Below, one piece after another: positions 15,485 to 23,431 of a stretch of 64,000 nucleotides of DNA. The stretch comes from Psychroflexus aestuariivivens. Lineage in GTDB: Bacteria > Bacteroidota > Bacteroidia > Flavobacteriales > Flavobacteriaceae. Numbering within the stretch: position 1 is the stretch's first letter; every line of letters begins with the position of its first letter. Below the pieces are notes generated by a model. It saw only the letters and a list, made by a program, of their open reading frames with translations. It was not told where the DNA came from and did not search any database. The position numbers and the translations under genes were made by a program. The stretch covers positions 1-64,000 of the forward strand of contig NZ_RQVT01000048.1 in the NCBI RefSeq assembly GCF_004010055.1. Direction: 5' to 3'.

Positions 15485-16909
15485 ATGAAATTTATTAAAA
15501 CATTTGCAATATTTCTGATTTCTTTACTGATTATCTCTTCTTGTCAAGATGATCGAGATGATAATATCAGTAATATAAATAGTTTAGCCGATCAAGAAGC
15601 AATTAAAAATTTCATTTGGCAAGCCATGAACATTTTTTATGTCTATAAAAGTGATTCAGAAGATTTAGCCGATGATCGCTTTAGTAATAATAACGAATAT
15701 GAGAATTTTTTAGAAAGTTACGATTCTCCTCCCGCTTTATTTTATGATTTATTAGCAGGTCAAGACAGGTTTAGCATAATTGTAGATGATTTCGTTGAAT
15801 TAGAAAACAGTTTAGAAGGTATTTCTATCCAAAATGGCATGAGATTCGGTCTTTTACAATTAGAAGAAGATTCTAACGTGGTTTTTGGATATGTGCGCTA
15901 TGTATTGCCAGGTTCTCCTGCAGATCAAGCGGGTTTGCAGCGTGGTGATATTTTTAACCGTTTAAATGGACAAGTTTTTGATGCAGAAATGAATTTCAGT
16001 TCACTTTTTGCGCCAGATTCTTACACTATAGGACTTGCGGAACTGAATAATAATGAACTGACAGAGCTAGATACCGAAGTGACTTTAAATAAAATTCAGA
16101 TTACTGAAAACCCAATTCATACCTATTCTATTATCGAAACCAATAATTTGAAAGTGGGTTATTTGATGTATAATAATTTTAGATCAAGTTTTGATGACGA
16201 ACTGAATGATGTATTTTCTGAATTTATGGCAGCAAATATAGACGAATTGGTTTTGGATTTGCGTTACAATGGTGGTGGCAGTATTGAAAGCGCCAAAGAT
16301 TTATCTAGTATGATTACGGGTCAATTTCAAGGTGAAGTTTTTGCAAAAACACTTTACAATAATAATTTTGATGAAGAAAATATAAATTTCGATGGTAGTT
16401 TACGCTCAGGTGCAAGCATAAATAGTCTAAATCTAAATCAAGTTTATATTTTAACAGGAAACTCAACAGCTTCTGCTAGCGAATTGGTCATCAATGCTTT
16501 AAATCCCTACATAAACGTAGTACAAATCGGAAGAACAACAGTTGGTAAATTTGAAGGTTCTACGACTTTGTATGACTCACAAGATTTCTCAAGAAACGAT
16601 GTCAATTTAAATCATACATACGCTTTGCAACCTTTAATATTAAAGACTGCTAACAAAGTTGGATTTACAGACTTTTTCGATGGTTTACCACCAGATTTCG
16701 AGCAATTTGAAAATTTTGAAAATCTTGGTGTTTTAGGAAATCCTGATGAAACACTTCTAAATCGTGCTTTACAAGAAATGGGCGCAGATTTAGGTCGCCC
16801 AGCCCAGGAATCAGTAGCACCAAAATATCAACTTTTGGCTGAAGACGAAATGCAAAATCCAACTTACCAAAGAATGTATGTTGATGGTGGAAAAGTTGAG
16901 CAACATTAG
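15485..16909 (+). CDS. S41 family C-terminal processing peptidase (lipoprotein)
   Basis: A 474-residue periplasmic lipoprotein: MKFIKTFAIFLISLLIISSC ends in a lipobox with Cys20. An N-terminal helical region is followed by a PDZ domain (about residues 115-205; YVLPGSPADQAGLQRGDIF) and the S41 catalytic domain. The dyad is Ser330 in NSTASASELV and Lys355 in TTVGKFEGST, 25 residues apart as in the CtpA/Tsp family. LDLRYNGGGSIESA is the characteristic strand before the active site. The family degrades or trims periplasmic proteins. It is divergent from the ECF sigma operon with interlocking promoters, which hints at shared envelope-stress control. Confidence 0.92.
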   Translation: MKFIKTFAIFLISLLIISSCQDDRDDNISNINSLADQEAIKNFIWQAMNIFYVYKSDSEDLADDRFSNNNEYENFLESYDSPPALFYDLLAGQDRFSIIVDDFVELENSLEGISIQNGMRFGLLQLEEDSNVVFGYVRYVLPGSPADQAGLQRGDIFNRLNGQVFDAEMNFSSLFAPDSYTIGLAELNNNELTELDTEVTLNKIQITENPIHTYSIIETNNLKVGYLMYNNFRSSFDDELNDVFSEFMAANIDELVLDLRYNGGGSIESAKDLSSMITGQFQGEVFAKTLYNNNFDEENINFDGSLRSGASINSLNLNQVYILTGNSTASASELVINALNPYINVVQIGRTTVGKFEGSTTLYDSQDFSRNDVNLNHTYALQPLILKTANKVGFTDFFDGLPPDFEQFENFENLGVLGNPDETLLNRALQEMGADLGRPAQESVAPKYQLLAEDEMQNPTYQRMYVDGGKVEQH

Positions 16910-16956
16910 AAAAAACAACTATTTTTTTTTGATATTTACAATAAAATTAGAAATAA

Positions 16957-17199
16957 ATGGCAACAGTAGATAATATACGAAACGGATTAATAGATAAAAT
17001 TTTATCTATTAAAAACAAAGATTTTTTATTAGCTCTTGACAAATTAATTGCCTCAAGTTCTTCTGATTCTGAAATAGTCGATTTGACTAAAGAACAGAAA
17101 ATAATGTTGGAAATGAGTGAAGCTGATATCAAAAATGGACGATTGATTTCACAAGAGGCAATGGACAAACGAAATCTTGAATGGCTAAACGGAATATAA
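16957..17199 (+). CDS. Antitoxin of a RelBE/ParDE-type module
   Basis: An 80-residue acidic protein with an N-terminal helical half (NIRNGLIDKILSIKNKDFLLALDKLI) and a C-terminal segment EADIKNGRLISQEAMDKRNLEWL. This layout is common in short Bacteroidota antitoxins that precede RelE/ParE toxins, in which the C-terminal part wraps the toxin. The toxin gene overlaps it by 19 bases, a usual sign of coupled translation in such modules. The exact antitoxin subfamily is not clear. Confidence 0.75.
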   Translation: MATVDNIRNGLIDKILSIKNKDFLLALDKLIASSSSDSEIVDLTKEQKIMLEMSEADIKNGRLISQEAMDKRNLEWLNGI

Positions 17200-17567
17200 G
17201 GTGGACCCGTACTGCCGATATTCAGTATGTTGGAATACTAGAATATTGGGTCAAGCGAAATAAATCTGCAACTTACTCAAAGAAACTTATTAAAACTGTA
17301 TCGGAACGAACTAAACAAATTTCTGAAACACCATTAATTTATAAAAAAACAGATTTTAAAGGTACTCGAGTAGCATCACTTAGAAATTATAGTATTTTTT
17401 ATAAAGTATCCGAGCAGGAAATTATAATTACAGCATTCTGGGACAATCGACAAAACCCAAAAAAATTATTAAAGATTCTGACTGACAAAAAAAAACCTTG
17501 TACAACAAGGCGTAACGCTCATTGCGGAGTCGCTGATGAAATCATATTTCGGCTTTTATGCAAGTGA
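17181..17567 (+). CDS. RelE/ParE family toxin with a repeat-derived C-terminal tail
   Basis: A 128-residue basic protein. Residues 1-100 match the RelE/ParE fold: an N-terminal TRTADIQYVGILEYWVK helix, SERTKQISETPLIYKKTDF, RNYSIFYKVSEQEIIITAFWDNRQNPKKL. The family usually ends at this last strand and helix near 95-100 residues. The remaining 28 residues (TDKKKPCTTRRNAHCGVADE...) are encoded by a hairpin-containing non-coding-like sequence that begins at 17496, so the tail is probably an accident of the element lying at the 3' end. RelE members cut mRNA on ribosomes and ParE members poison gyrase; which applies cannot be told here. Confidence 0.8.
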   Translation: MAKRNIRWTRTADIQYVGILEYWVKRNKSATYSKKLIKTVSERTKQISETPLIYKKTDFKGTRVASLRNYSIFYKVSEQEIIITAFWDNRQNPKKLLKILTDKKKPCTTRRNAHCGVADEIIFRLLCK

Positions 17568-17637
17568 AATCATTAAAATGAAAAAATAATTGCTAATTTT
17601 CCCGTAACTAAGATGTTTACAAAACCGCAGGAAAAAT
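17496..17637. repeat. Candidate mobile or repeat element downstream of the toxin gene
   Basis: The region opens with a perfect hairpin CCTTGT/ACAAGG (17496-17510, 3-base loop), overlaps a second small palindrome GCGT-A-ACGC (17510-17518) and contains two copies of GAAATCAT (17538 and 17566). Its base composition and palindromes differ from the flanking coding sequence, and it supplies the toxin's odd tail. It occupies the same relative place as the element at 7288-7432: straight after an accessory gene. The evidence for a discrete element is moderate and its ends are uncertain. Confidence 0.45.
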
Positions 17638-18661
17638 GAACAATTCATTAAACTTCAGTAGAAACCTCATAATTTTCGGAATTCCTTTAAGTCTTTTAGG
17701 AACGCTAGTCTTTTTGATGAAATCTCCTTATTATATTGAAAATCCAATAATGGATTTAGCGATTTCTATCGACTTGTTAATTTCTGTTCCTATCGTTTAT
17801 TTTCTCCTGATCCAAAAAACTAAAATACCTAAAACAACAGTAATTCCACTAATGTTAGGTGGACTTTTGATTGGTACTTATTTTTTACCACAAGAAAACC
17901 AGACTTATCTGAGGATTTTCAAAACCTGGGCATTACCAGTAATAGAAATCTCATTATTGACTTTTGTTTCATTAAAAATTCGTTCAGCGGTAAAGAAATA
18001 CAAAAGCCTTCAACATACATCACCCGACTTTTTCGATACTCTAAAAGAAGTTTGTCATGAGATTCTTCCAAGAAATGTTGCACTTCTGTTTGCTACAGAA
18101 ATTGCTGTAATCTATTATGGATTTATAAATTGGAAAAAACCTAAGCTTCAGGATAACGAATTTACTTATCACAAGAAAAGTGGTTCTCCTGCCCTATTTG
18201 GTGCATTTATTTTTTTAATAGCTATTGAAACAATGGCTCTACATTTTTTGATTTTGCAATGGAGTTCGATTGCTGCTTGGATATTAACAATACTCAGTAT
18301 TTATACAGCAATTCAAATTCTGGGATTTGCAAAATCACTTTCAAAAAGACCGATTTCTATAAACAAAAACGGTTTGAACCTAAAGTACGGAATTTTGAAT
18401 GAAACCGAAATTTCTTTTGATAACATAAAAAAAATTGAAATTTCAAGTAAAGAATTAGAAAAAAATGAGTTTACCAAAACGATCTCACCTTTAGGCGAAT
18501 TAGAAAGTCATAATATAATCATCCATTTGAATAAAGAAAGTAAATTACTAGGTCTGTATGGAATGAAAAAGAAATTCAAAATCCTTAAACTACATATTGA
18601 TGAGCCACTGGAATTCAAAAACAAAGTCGATAATGCTTTGAAAATAAATTCTGAAAAATAA
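17636..18661 (+). CDS. Unknown polytopic membrane protein with a C-terminal PH-like domain
   Basis: I do not recognise a named family. The 341-residue protein has about six or seven hydrophobic helices in residues 8-240 (FGIPLSLLGTLVFLM, LAISIDLLISVPIVYFLLI, VIPLMLGGLLIGTYFL, ALFGAFIFLIAIETMAL, AAWILTILSIYTAIQIL). A cytoplasmic C-terminal region of about 90 residues follows (ISINKNGLNLKYGILNE, ISFDNIKKIEIS, SHNIIIHLNKE, FKILKLHIDEPLEFKNKV). This looks like the bacterial PH fold seen at the membrane end of other proteins in this window. It begins inside the last bases of the candidate repeat element. The middle HEILPRNVALLFATE segment has no obvious catalytic signature. Confidence 0.7.
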   Translation: MNNSLNFSRNLIIFGIPLSLLGTLVFLMKSPYYIENPIMDLAISIDLLISVPIVYFLLIQKTKIPKTTVIPLMLGGLLIGTYFLPQENQTYLRIFKTWALPVIEISLLTFVSLKIRSAVKKYKSLQHTSPDFFDTLKEVCHEILPRNVALLFATEIAVIYYGFINWKKPKLQDNEFTYHKKSGSPALFGAFIFLIAIETMALHFLILQWSSIAAWILTILSIYTAIQILGFAKSLSKRPISINKNGLNLKYGILNETEISFDNIKKIEISSKELEKNEFTKTISPLGELESHNIIIHLNKESKLLGLYGMKKKFKILKLHIDEPLEFKNKVDNALKINSEK

Positions 18662-18838
18662 TCATTCTTTAAATTGCACGAAAACTTTTCATTTTACTTT
18701 AAAAAAATGATAGAACTGCCCCACATTTTATAATTACTAAAACTTGAAATAAATTTTTAGAACAAAATTTCTAAAGCAGAATTTCAATAAGTTTTGAAAA
18801 GTTTAGTTGAATCAAAAGCCTTTTCAATAGCAAAAGTT

Positions 18839-18846
18839 TAAATTTG
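18839..18846 (+). promoter_or_regulatory. -7 promoter element before gcvT
   Basis: TAAATTTG matches TAnnTTTG exactly and lies 27 bases before the gcvT ATG at 18874. No -33 TTTG was found at 19-21 bases. The element overlaps an in-frame TTG at 18844, which argues that the TTG is not the translation start. Confidence 0.4.
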
Positions 18847-18873
18847 CAAACATCAATTTTCGAAAAAAATATA

Positions 18874-19956
18874 ATGAAAACAACGGCTTTAACTGAAGTA
18901 CATAAAGCGCTCGGCGCAAAAATAGTTCCATTTGCAGGTTACGAAATGCCAGTTTCTTATGCTGGAGTCAACGAAGAACATCAGAATGTAAGAGAAAAAC
19001 TTGGAGTTTTTGATGTATCTCATATGGGCGAATTTTTTGTAGAAGGCAAAGAAGCTCTGGATCTAATCCAGAAAATTACGACCAACGATGCTTCAAAACT
19101 TGTTGATGGACAAGCACAATATACTTGCATGCCCAACGAAAAAAACGGCATCGTTGACGATTTGATTATTTACAGATTTCATGCTGAAAAATTCATGATG
19201 GTCGTCAATGCTTCAAATATTCAAAAAGATTGGGATTGGATCAACAGTCACAATAATTTTGACGCCAAACTTACCGACGCTTCAGATGAATATTCTCTGT
19301 TAGCAATCCAGGGGCCAAAAGCTTTAGAAGCGATGCAGAAAATTTCACCTAAAGACCTAAGCGCTATAAAATTTTATCATTTTGAAGTTGGTGAATTTGC
19401 CGGCGCGCAAGATGTTATTATTTCTGCAACAGGCTACACCGGAAGCGGTGGATTCGAGATTTATTTCAAAAATAAAGATGCAAAGCAAATTTGGGAAAAT
19501 GTTTTGGAAGCTGGTGAAGAATTTGGTATTCAACCGATTGGTTTGGCAGCTAGAGACACACTGAGATTAGAAATGGGAATGTGTCTTTATGGCAACGATA
19601 TCGACGAAACAACTTCGCCAATTGAAGCCAAATTAGGATGGATTACAAAATTCACAAAAGATTTTATAAATTCAGAAAATTTAAAAAAACAAAAAGAAGA
19701 AGGCGTTCAGCGCAAACTCATCGCTTTTGAAATTAACGGAAAAGGTATTCCAAGACAAGGTTATGATATTTTGGATGCTGAAGAGAACAAAATTGGACAC
19801 GTAACTTCAGGAACTATGTCACCAACTTTGAAAAAAGCTATCGGCATGGGTTATGTGAAAACTGAATTTAGTAAAATTGGCACTGAAATTTTAATTCAAA
19901 TTAGAAAAAAGACAGTGTCTGCTACAATCGTAAAAACACCGTTTTACAAAGCTTAA
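18874..19956 (+). CDS. gcvT: Aminomethyltransferase, T-protein of the glycine cleavage system
   Basis: A 360-residue cytoplasmic enzyme that transfers the methylene group of aminomethyl-lipoyl H-protein to tetrahydrofolate and releases ammonia. Family motifs are clear: [16 protein letters not shown] at the N-terminus, [42 protein letters not shown] with the folate-contacting acidic residues, and the C-terminal [24 protein letters not shown] 18874 was chosen over the TTG at 18844 because the family starts at [11 protein letters not shown] and the TTG lies in the promoter. The H and P proteins are not in this window. Confidence 0.95.
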   Translation: MKTTALTEVHKALGAKIVPFAGYEMPVSYAGVNEEHQNVREKLGVFDVSHMGEFFVEGKEALDLIQKITTNDASKLVDGQAQYTCMPNEKNGIVDDLIIYRFHAEKFMMVVNASNIQKDWDWINSHNNFDAKLTDASDEYSLLAIQGPKALEAMQKISPKDLSAIKFYHFEVGEFAGAQDVIISATGYTGSGGFEIYFKNKDAKQIWENVLEAGEEFGIQPIGLAARDTLRLEMGMCLYGNDIDETTSPIEAKLGWITKFTKDFINSENLKKQKEEGVQRKLIAFEINGKGIPRQGYDILDAEENKIGHVTSGTMSPTLKKAIGMGYVKTEFSKIGTEILIQIRKKTVSATIVKTPFYKA

Positions 19957-19975
19957 TAAAAAATATATGTCAAAT

Positions 19976-20015
19976 TGAAGCCATTTCTTTTTATTGAAAT
20001 GGCTTCATTAGTTTT
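19976..20015 (+). terminator. Intrinsic terminator of gcvT
   Basis: A perfect 12-base-pair stem TGAAGCCATTTC (19976-19987) / GAAATGGCTTCA (19996-20007) with an 8-base loop, followed by TTAGTTTT. It lies 20 bases after the gcvT stop. Confidence 0.75.
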
Positions 20016-20092
20016 AAAAAAATATCAAAAACACAAAAAAAATACTCATTTTAGGAGCAAGTGGATTCTTAGGACATTCGCTTTATAAGGAA

Positions 20093-20848
20093 TTGTCTCC
20101 CTATTTCGATGTTTATGGCACATATCGAACCGATAATTTGCAAAACGACAAAAATAAACGTTTGTTTCAATGGGATTTAGAAACTGAAACTGTCAGTATT
20201 CTTTTGGAAGAACTGCAGCCAGATATTATTATTTCTGCTCTTCGTGGAAATTTTGAGGCACAAATTCACACCCATTTTGAAATCATTGCCTACATAATAG
20301 AGCGTCAAAGAAAATTGATTTTTCTATCTTCTGCTAATGTTTTCGATACATTTACAAATTATCCGTCTTACGAATATGACAAAACTTTGTCGCAAAGTAT
20401 TTACGGAAGGTTCAAAATTAAAATTGAAAATGCATTGTTAAGATTACCAAACGAACTTTATAATATTGTTCGTTTACCGATGATTTACGGACATAAATCA
20501 CCTCGAATAAGAGCGCTGAAGCTTCAACATGAGCTGAGAGAACCAATTGAAGTTTTTCCCAATGTAGTCATCAATGCTACAACTCATGACAAATTTAGTC
20601 AGCAATTGCATTATATTATAAATCGTGAATTGAAAGGCGTATTTCATTTAGGAAGTCAAAATTTAATACACCACAAAGAACTCATAGAAGACATTTTAGA
20701 TGGATTAAAACTCGAAAATCCAATTTTGAAAAACGTTTATGATTCCAATGACGATCGCTACATCGCAGTTTTACCAAAAGACAATTTATTACCCAAAAAT
20801 CTACAATTCACAGTAGAAGATGTTATACAAGATTCTATAAAAGTCTAA
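20093..20848 (+). CDS. NAD-dependent epimerase/SDR family protein with an uncertain start
   Basis: An extended short-chain dehydrogenase of the RmlD/epimerase kind. It shows FLSSANVF (strand 5), the YxxxK pair in YGRFKIK and VRLPMIYGH; the substrate cannot be told. The first standard start in frame is TTG 20093, giving 251 residues, but the frame is open from the TAA at 20015-20017. The codons before the TTG read KKILILGASGFLGHSLYKE, the full beta1-loop-alpha1 nucleotide-binding motif GxxGxxG. So the true protein must start near 20024-20042, where only ATC, ATA and ATT codons are available. Without that part the cofactor site is lost. Either a rare non-standard start is used, the original ATG has mutated (an ACA lies where it would be expected), or the base sequence is wrong. 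The gcvT terminator ends just upstream. Confidence 0.75.
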   Translation: MSPYFDVYGTYRTDNLQNDKNKRLFQWDLETETVSILLEELQPDIIISALRGNFEAQIHTHFEIIAYIIERQRKLIFLSSANVFDTFTNYPSYEYDKTLSQSIYGRFKIKIENALLRLPNELYNIVRLPMIYGHKSPRIRALKLQHELREPIEVFPNVVINATTHDKFSQQLHYIINRELKGVFHLGSQNLIHHKELIEDILDGLKLENPILKNVYDSNDDRYIAVLPKDNLLPKNLQFTVEDVIQDSIKV

Positions 20849-20924
20849 ATGTGAAAATTCATTTAAAAAGGCTTAAATCTTATCTCTAGTCTATAATTAT
20901 TCCTATATTGAAAATAAAAATATC

Positions 20925-21209
20925 ATGGATAAATTATCAAAAACAGAAATTGAAAGCAAATTAAAAAATCTTGAAGGCTGGGAATTCAGTGAGAATTCAA
21001 TCCAAACCTCCTTAGAATTTGACAATTTTAAAGATGCATTTTCCGCAATGACTAGAATTGCATTTGAAGCAGAAGCACAACAACATCATCCAAATTGGTT
21101 CAATGTTTATAACACCTTAGAAATTTCGCTATCTACGCATGATGCTGACGGTGTTACTGAAAAAGATTTCAAATTAGCTAAAGCCATTGAAAATATCGTT
21201 TCAGAATAA
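20925..21209 (+). CDS. phhB: Pterin-4a-carbinolamine dehydratase
   Basis: A 94-residue enzyme that dehydrates 4a-hydroxytetrahydropterin to quinonoid dihydropterin, usually to recycle the cofactor of aromatic amino acid hydroxylases. The signature HHPNW (His54, His55, Pro56, then Trp58) and the C-terminal STHDADGVTEKDFKLA with its catalytic His are present, and the length is that of the family. No phenylalanine hydroxylase gene is in view. It lies 76 bases after the SDR gene. Confidence 0.93.
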   Translation: MDKLSKTEIESKLKNLEGWEFSENSIQTSLEFDNFKDAFSAMTRIAFEAEAQQHHPNWFNVYNTLEISLSTHDADGVTEKDFKLAKAIENIVSE

Positions 21210-21278
21210 AAAATAACTACATTTAACAAAAGTTGAGTTAATTATAATCATAATTAAACAAACTTGAATTGAAAAATC

Positions 21279-21286
21279 TATATTTG
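21279..21286 (+). promoter_or_regulatory. -7 promoter element before the nitroreductase gene
   Basis: TATATTTG is an exact TAnnTTTG match, 14 bases before ATG 21301. The only nearby TTG (21264-21266) is too close to act as the -33, so this is a partial promoter call. Confidence 0.35.
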
Positions 21287-21300
21287 CTCAAAAACAAATC

Positions 21301-21930
21301 ATGGATAATATAAATGCTCTGCAATGGCGATATGCGACAAAAAAATTTGATGCTGAAAAAAAAGTCAATTCAGAACAAATTGAAATATTAAAGAAAGCAT
21401 TTAACCTTACACCTACATCCTATGGTTTACAGCCCTTAAGGTTGATTATTATTAGCAATCAAGAATTGAAAAACAAACTTTTTGAACATAGTTTTAAGCA
21501 AATTCAAGTAAAAACTGCATCTCACCTCTTAGTGATTTGCACTGAAAATATGGTTGATTCAAAATTCATTAATAATAATTTTGAATTGCAAAAAGAAATC
21601 AGGGAAACAACCGATGAAATCATAAAGCCATTTCGTGAATTTTTGATTAAGAATTTTAATGATAAGTCTAAAACTGAAATCAAAACTTGGGCTGTTAATC
21701 AAGCTTACCTGGCACTCGGCAATCTTTTGACAGTTTGTGCTTCAGAAAAAATTGATGCCTGTCCAATGGAAGGTTTTGATAATAAGGCTTATGATAAAAT
21801 TTTGAATTTAGGTGATAAAAATATTTCATCAAGTTTGGTTTTACCTGTTGGCTTTCGAGCTAAAGACGATGCTTTTGCAGATTTCAAAAAGGTAAGACGA
21901 CCGCTTTCCGAAACTATTATTGAAATGTAA
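21301..21930 (+). CDS. NAD(P)H-dependent nitroreductase family flavoprotein
   Basis: A 209-residue FMN enzyme of the NfsB-like nitroreductase family. The N-terminal RYATKKFDAEKKV segment supplies the FMN phosphate contact, PTSYGLQPLRLIII is the typical FMN-binding turn, and AVNQAYLALGNLLTVCASE followed by CPMEGFD and LPVGFRAKDD match the rest of the fold. It probably reduces quinones or nitro compounds in the cytoplasm; the physiological substrate is not evident. Confidence 0.9.
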   Translation: MDNINALQWRYATKKFDAEKKVNSEQIEILKKAFNLTPTSYGLQPLRLIIISNQELKNKLFEHSFKQIQVKTASHLLVICTENMVDSKFINNNFELQKEIRETTDEIIKPFREFLIKNFNDKSKTEIKTWAVNQAYLALGNLLTVCASEKIDACPMEGFDNKAYDKILNLGDKNISSSLVLPVGFRAKDDAFADFKKVRRPLSETIIEM

Positions 21931-21999
21931 ATTCTTCTAATTTTGAATTGAGATTCATTAGCTTTTATCTAAATTGCTGAAAGTTTCAATTCCAAATTA

Positions 22000-22455
22000 A
22001 TGAAATTAACAGCTAGAAACATCAATTTATTTCTCCTCACAAAATTGCCATCAGCGTGGTTTTGTGGTGTCAGATTGACAAAAATTGATAATCAGATTTG
22101 CCAAACTCGAGTCAAGCATCGTTGGATTAACCAAAATCCATTCAAAAGTATGTATTTTGCAGTACAAGCTATGGCTGCTGAACTCAGTACTGGAGCCATT
22201 GTTATGCGTGAAATTCAAAATTCTAATACTAAAATTTCAATGCTTGTTGCTGAACAAAAATCTGAATTTCATAAGAAAGCTACTGGTAAAATTACTTTCA
22301 GTTGTCAAGATGTGAAACTAGTTAAGGAACAGATAGAAAAAGCCATTTCTACCAAACAAGGTCAAAGATTTTGGTTGACTTCGATAGCAAAAAATGAAGA
22401 CGGAATTACTGTTTCAGAATTCAAATTTTTATGGACTGTAAAATGTAAAAAATAA
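22000..22455 (+). CDS. DUF4442 hot-dog thioesterase-like protein
   Basis: A 151-residue hot-dog-fold protein of the DUF4442/PaaI-like group. The features seen are the first strand FCGVRLTKIDNQICQTRV, NPFKSMYFAVQAMAAELSTGAIV (the central helix region of the fold) and the last two strands. Members are thought to hydrolyse acyl-CoA thioesters, but the substrate and even activity of this subgroup are not settled. The gene stands alone between the nitroreductase and a small conserved protein. Confidence 0.75.
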   Translation: MKLTARNINLFLLTKLPSAWFCGVRLTKIDNQICQTRVKHRWINQNPFKSMYFAVQAMAAELSTGAIVMREIQNSNTKISMLVAEQKSEFHKKATGKITFSCQDVKLVKEQIEKAISTKQGQRFWLTSIAKNEDGITVSEFKFLWTVKCKK

Positions 22456-22597
22456 GCATTGCAGTATTAGTTATAAATATGAATTTGATAATTTTTACTC
22501 AAAAAATCTTTTAAAAACTCATTTTTTTTCTTTTAATTTCATTATATTCACATAAAAATTTACATGATATAACATTACTTAACCAATACCTAAAAAT

Positions 22598-22792
22598 ATG
22601 TCTAGAGCAATGTTCGAGTACACTAAAGAGGTGCTCAAAAAAGTTAGCTTTGACCCAAAACTCTTCTGCAGAGAATTAGAAAAAGCATTGCAACGTTTGT
22701 TGCCTTATGAAATTGAAGAGTTGAAAAAGTTTATAATAGCACTTACTTCTAAAAATCCATCTCTGAAGCAATGCATGGTTTATTTAGAATAA
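22598..22792 (+). CDS. Small conserved protein of unknown function (64 residues)
   Basis: A short, wholly helical and basic protein (MFEYTKEVLKKVSFDPKLF, CRELEKALQRLLPYEIEEL). The text resembles small hypothetical proteins that I recall from other Flavobacteriia, beginning MFEYTKxVLxKVSFD. It has an isolated position, good ATG and its own strong terminator 18 bases downstream, so it is a real independent gene. Two cysteines (C24, C59) are present but form no motif. No function is known to me. Confidence 0.75.
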   Translation: MSRAMFEYTKEVLKKVSFDPKLFCRELEKALQRLLPYEIEELKKFIIALTSKNPSLKQCMVYLE

Positions 22793-22810
22793 ATGGCTAA
22801 ATTCTAACCT

Positions 22811-22848
22811 AAAAAACCCACTATTTTTGATAAAACAGTGGGTTTTTT
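22811..22848 (+). terminator. Intrinsic terminator of the 64-residue protein gene
   Basis: A perfect 12-base-pair stem AAAAAACCCACT (22811-22822) / AGTGGGTTTTTT (22837-22848) with a 14-base loop and T-rich tail. It overlaps an alternative upstream start (22838) of the next gene, which supports the later ATG at 22880 there. Confidence 0.85.
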
Positions 22849-22879
22849 CTTTATTTTTACATTTCAAAAAAATAAAGAA

Positions 22880-23431
22880 ATGACTAAAATTTTAGCTTTT
22901 ACAGGATCAAATTCTTCAAAATCCATTAATGAAAAGCTCCTAAAATATACAATAGAATTACTTATTGATGTAGATGTAGATGTAGATTACTCCAATCTGA
23001 ACACTTTGGAATTACCAATCTATTCTGAAGATGAAGAAGAAAACAAAGGCATTCCAATAGATATTAGAATATTGTCTGAGCAAATTCAAAAATACGATGC
23101 TTTGGTTGTTTCTGTCAACGAGCACAATGGCGCCATGTCAGCATTTTTCAAAAACATTACAGATTGGTTATCAAGAAATAACAGCAAATATCTGGAAGGT
23201 AAAAACATATTTTTGATGAGTGCTTCTCCAGGTAAAGGCGGCGCAAAATCTTCATTGGAATATACAAAATCGAATTTTGAAAAATTTGGAGGCAAAATTG
23301 TTGAAAGCTTTAGTTTTCCACTTTTTCATGAAAATTTTGATGTAGAAAACAATAAAATAAATAGTGAAGATTTGGAACTTGGGTTGAGAGATGTTGTATC
23401 CAATTTTCTACAAAATATACTTGAAGATTGA
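22880..23431 (+). CDS. NADPH-dependent FMN reductase
   Basis: A 183-residue flavodoxin-like NAD(P)H:FMN/quinone reductase. The FMN phosphate loop FTGSNSSKSINEKLL is at the N-terminus. PIYSEDEEENKGIP, VSVNEHNGAMSAFFKN and FLMSASPGKGGAKSSLEY (second flavin loop) follow in the usual order. ATG 22880 was chosen because the family begins at MTKILAFTGS and the earlier in-frame start lies inside the terminator stem. Its last base overlaps the start of pabB (TTGA, 4 bases), so the two are translationally coupled. Confidence 0.88.
   Translation: MTKILAFTGSNSSKSINEKLLKYTIELLIDVDVDVDYSNLNTLELPIYSEDEEENKGIPIDIRILSEQIQKYDALVVSVNEHNGAMSAFFKNITDWLSRNNSKYLEGKNIFLMSASPGKGGAKSSLEYTKSNFEKFGGKIVESFSFPLFHENFDVENNKINSEDLELGLRDVVSNFLQNILED

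Noticed and set aside
20024-20092. Extending the dehydrogenase gene start to a non-standard codon
   Set aside because: The reading frame and motif support it, but no accepted start codon exists there, so the annotated start stays at TTG 20093 and the issue is reported as a finding.
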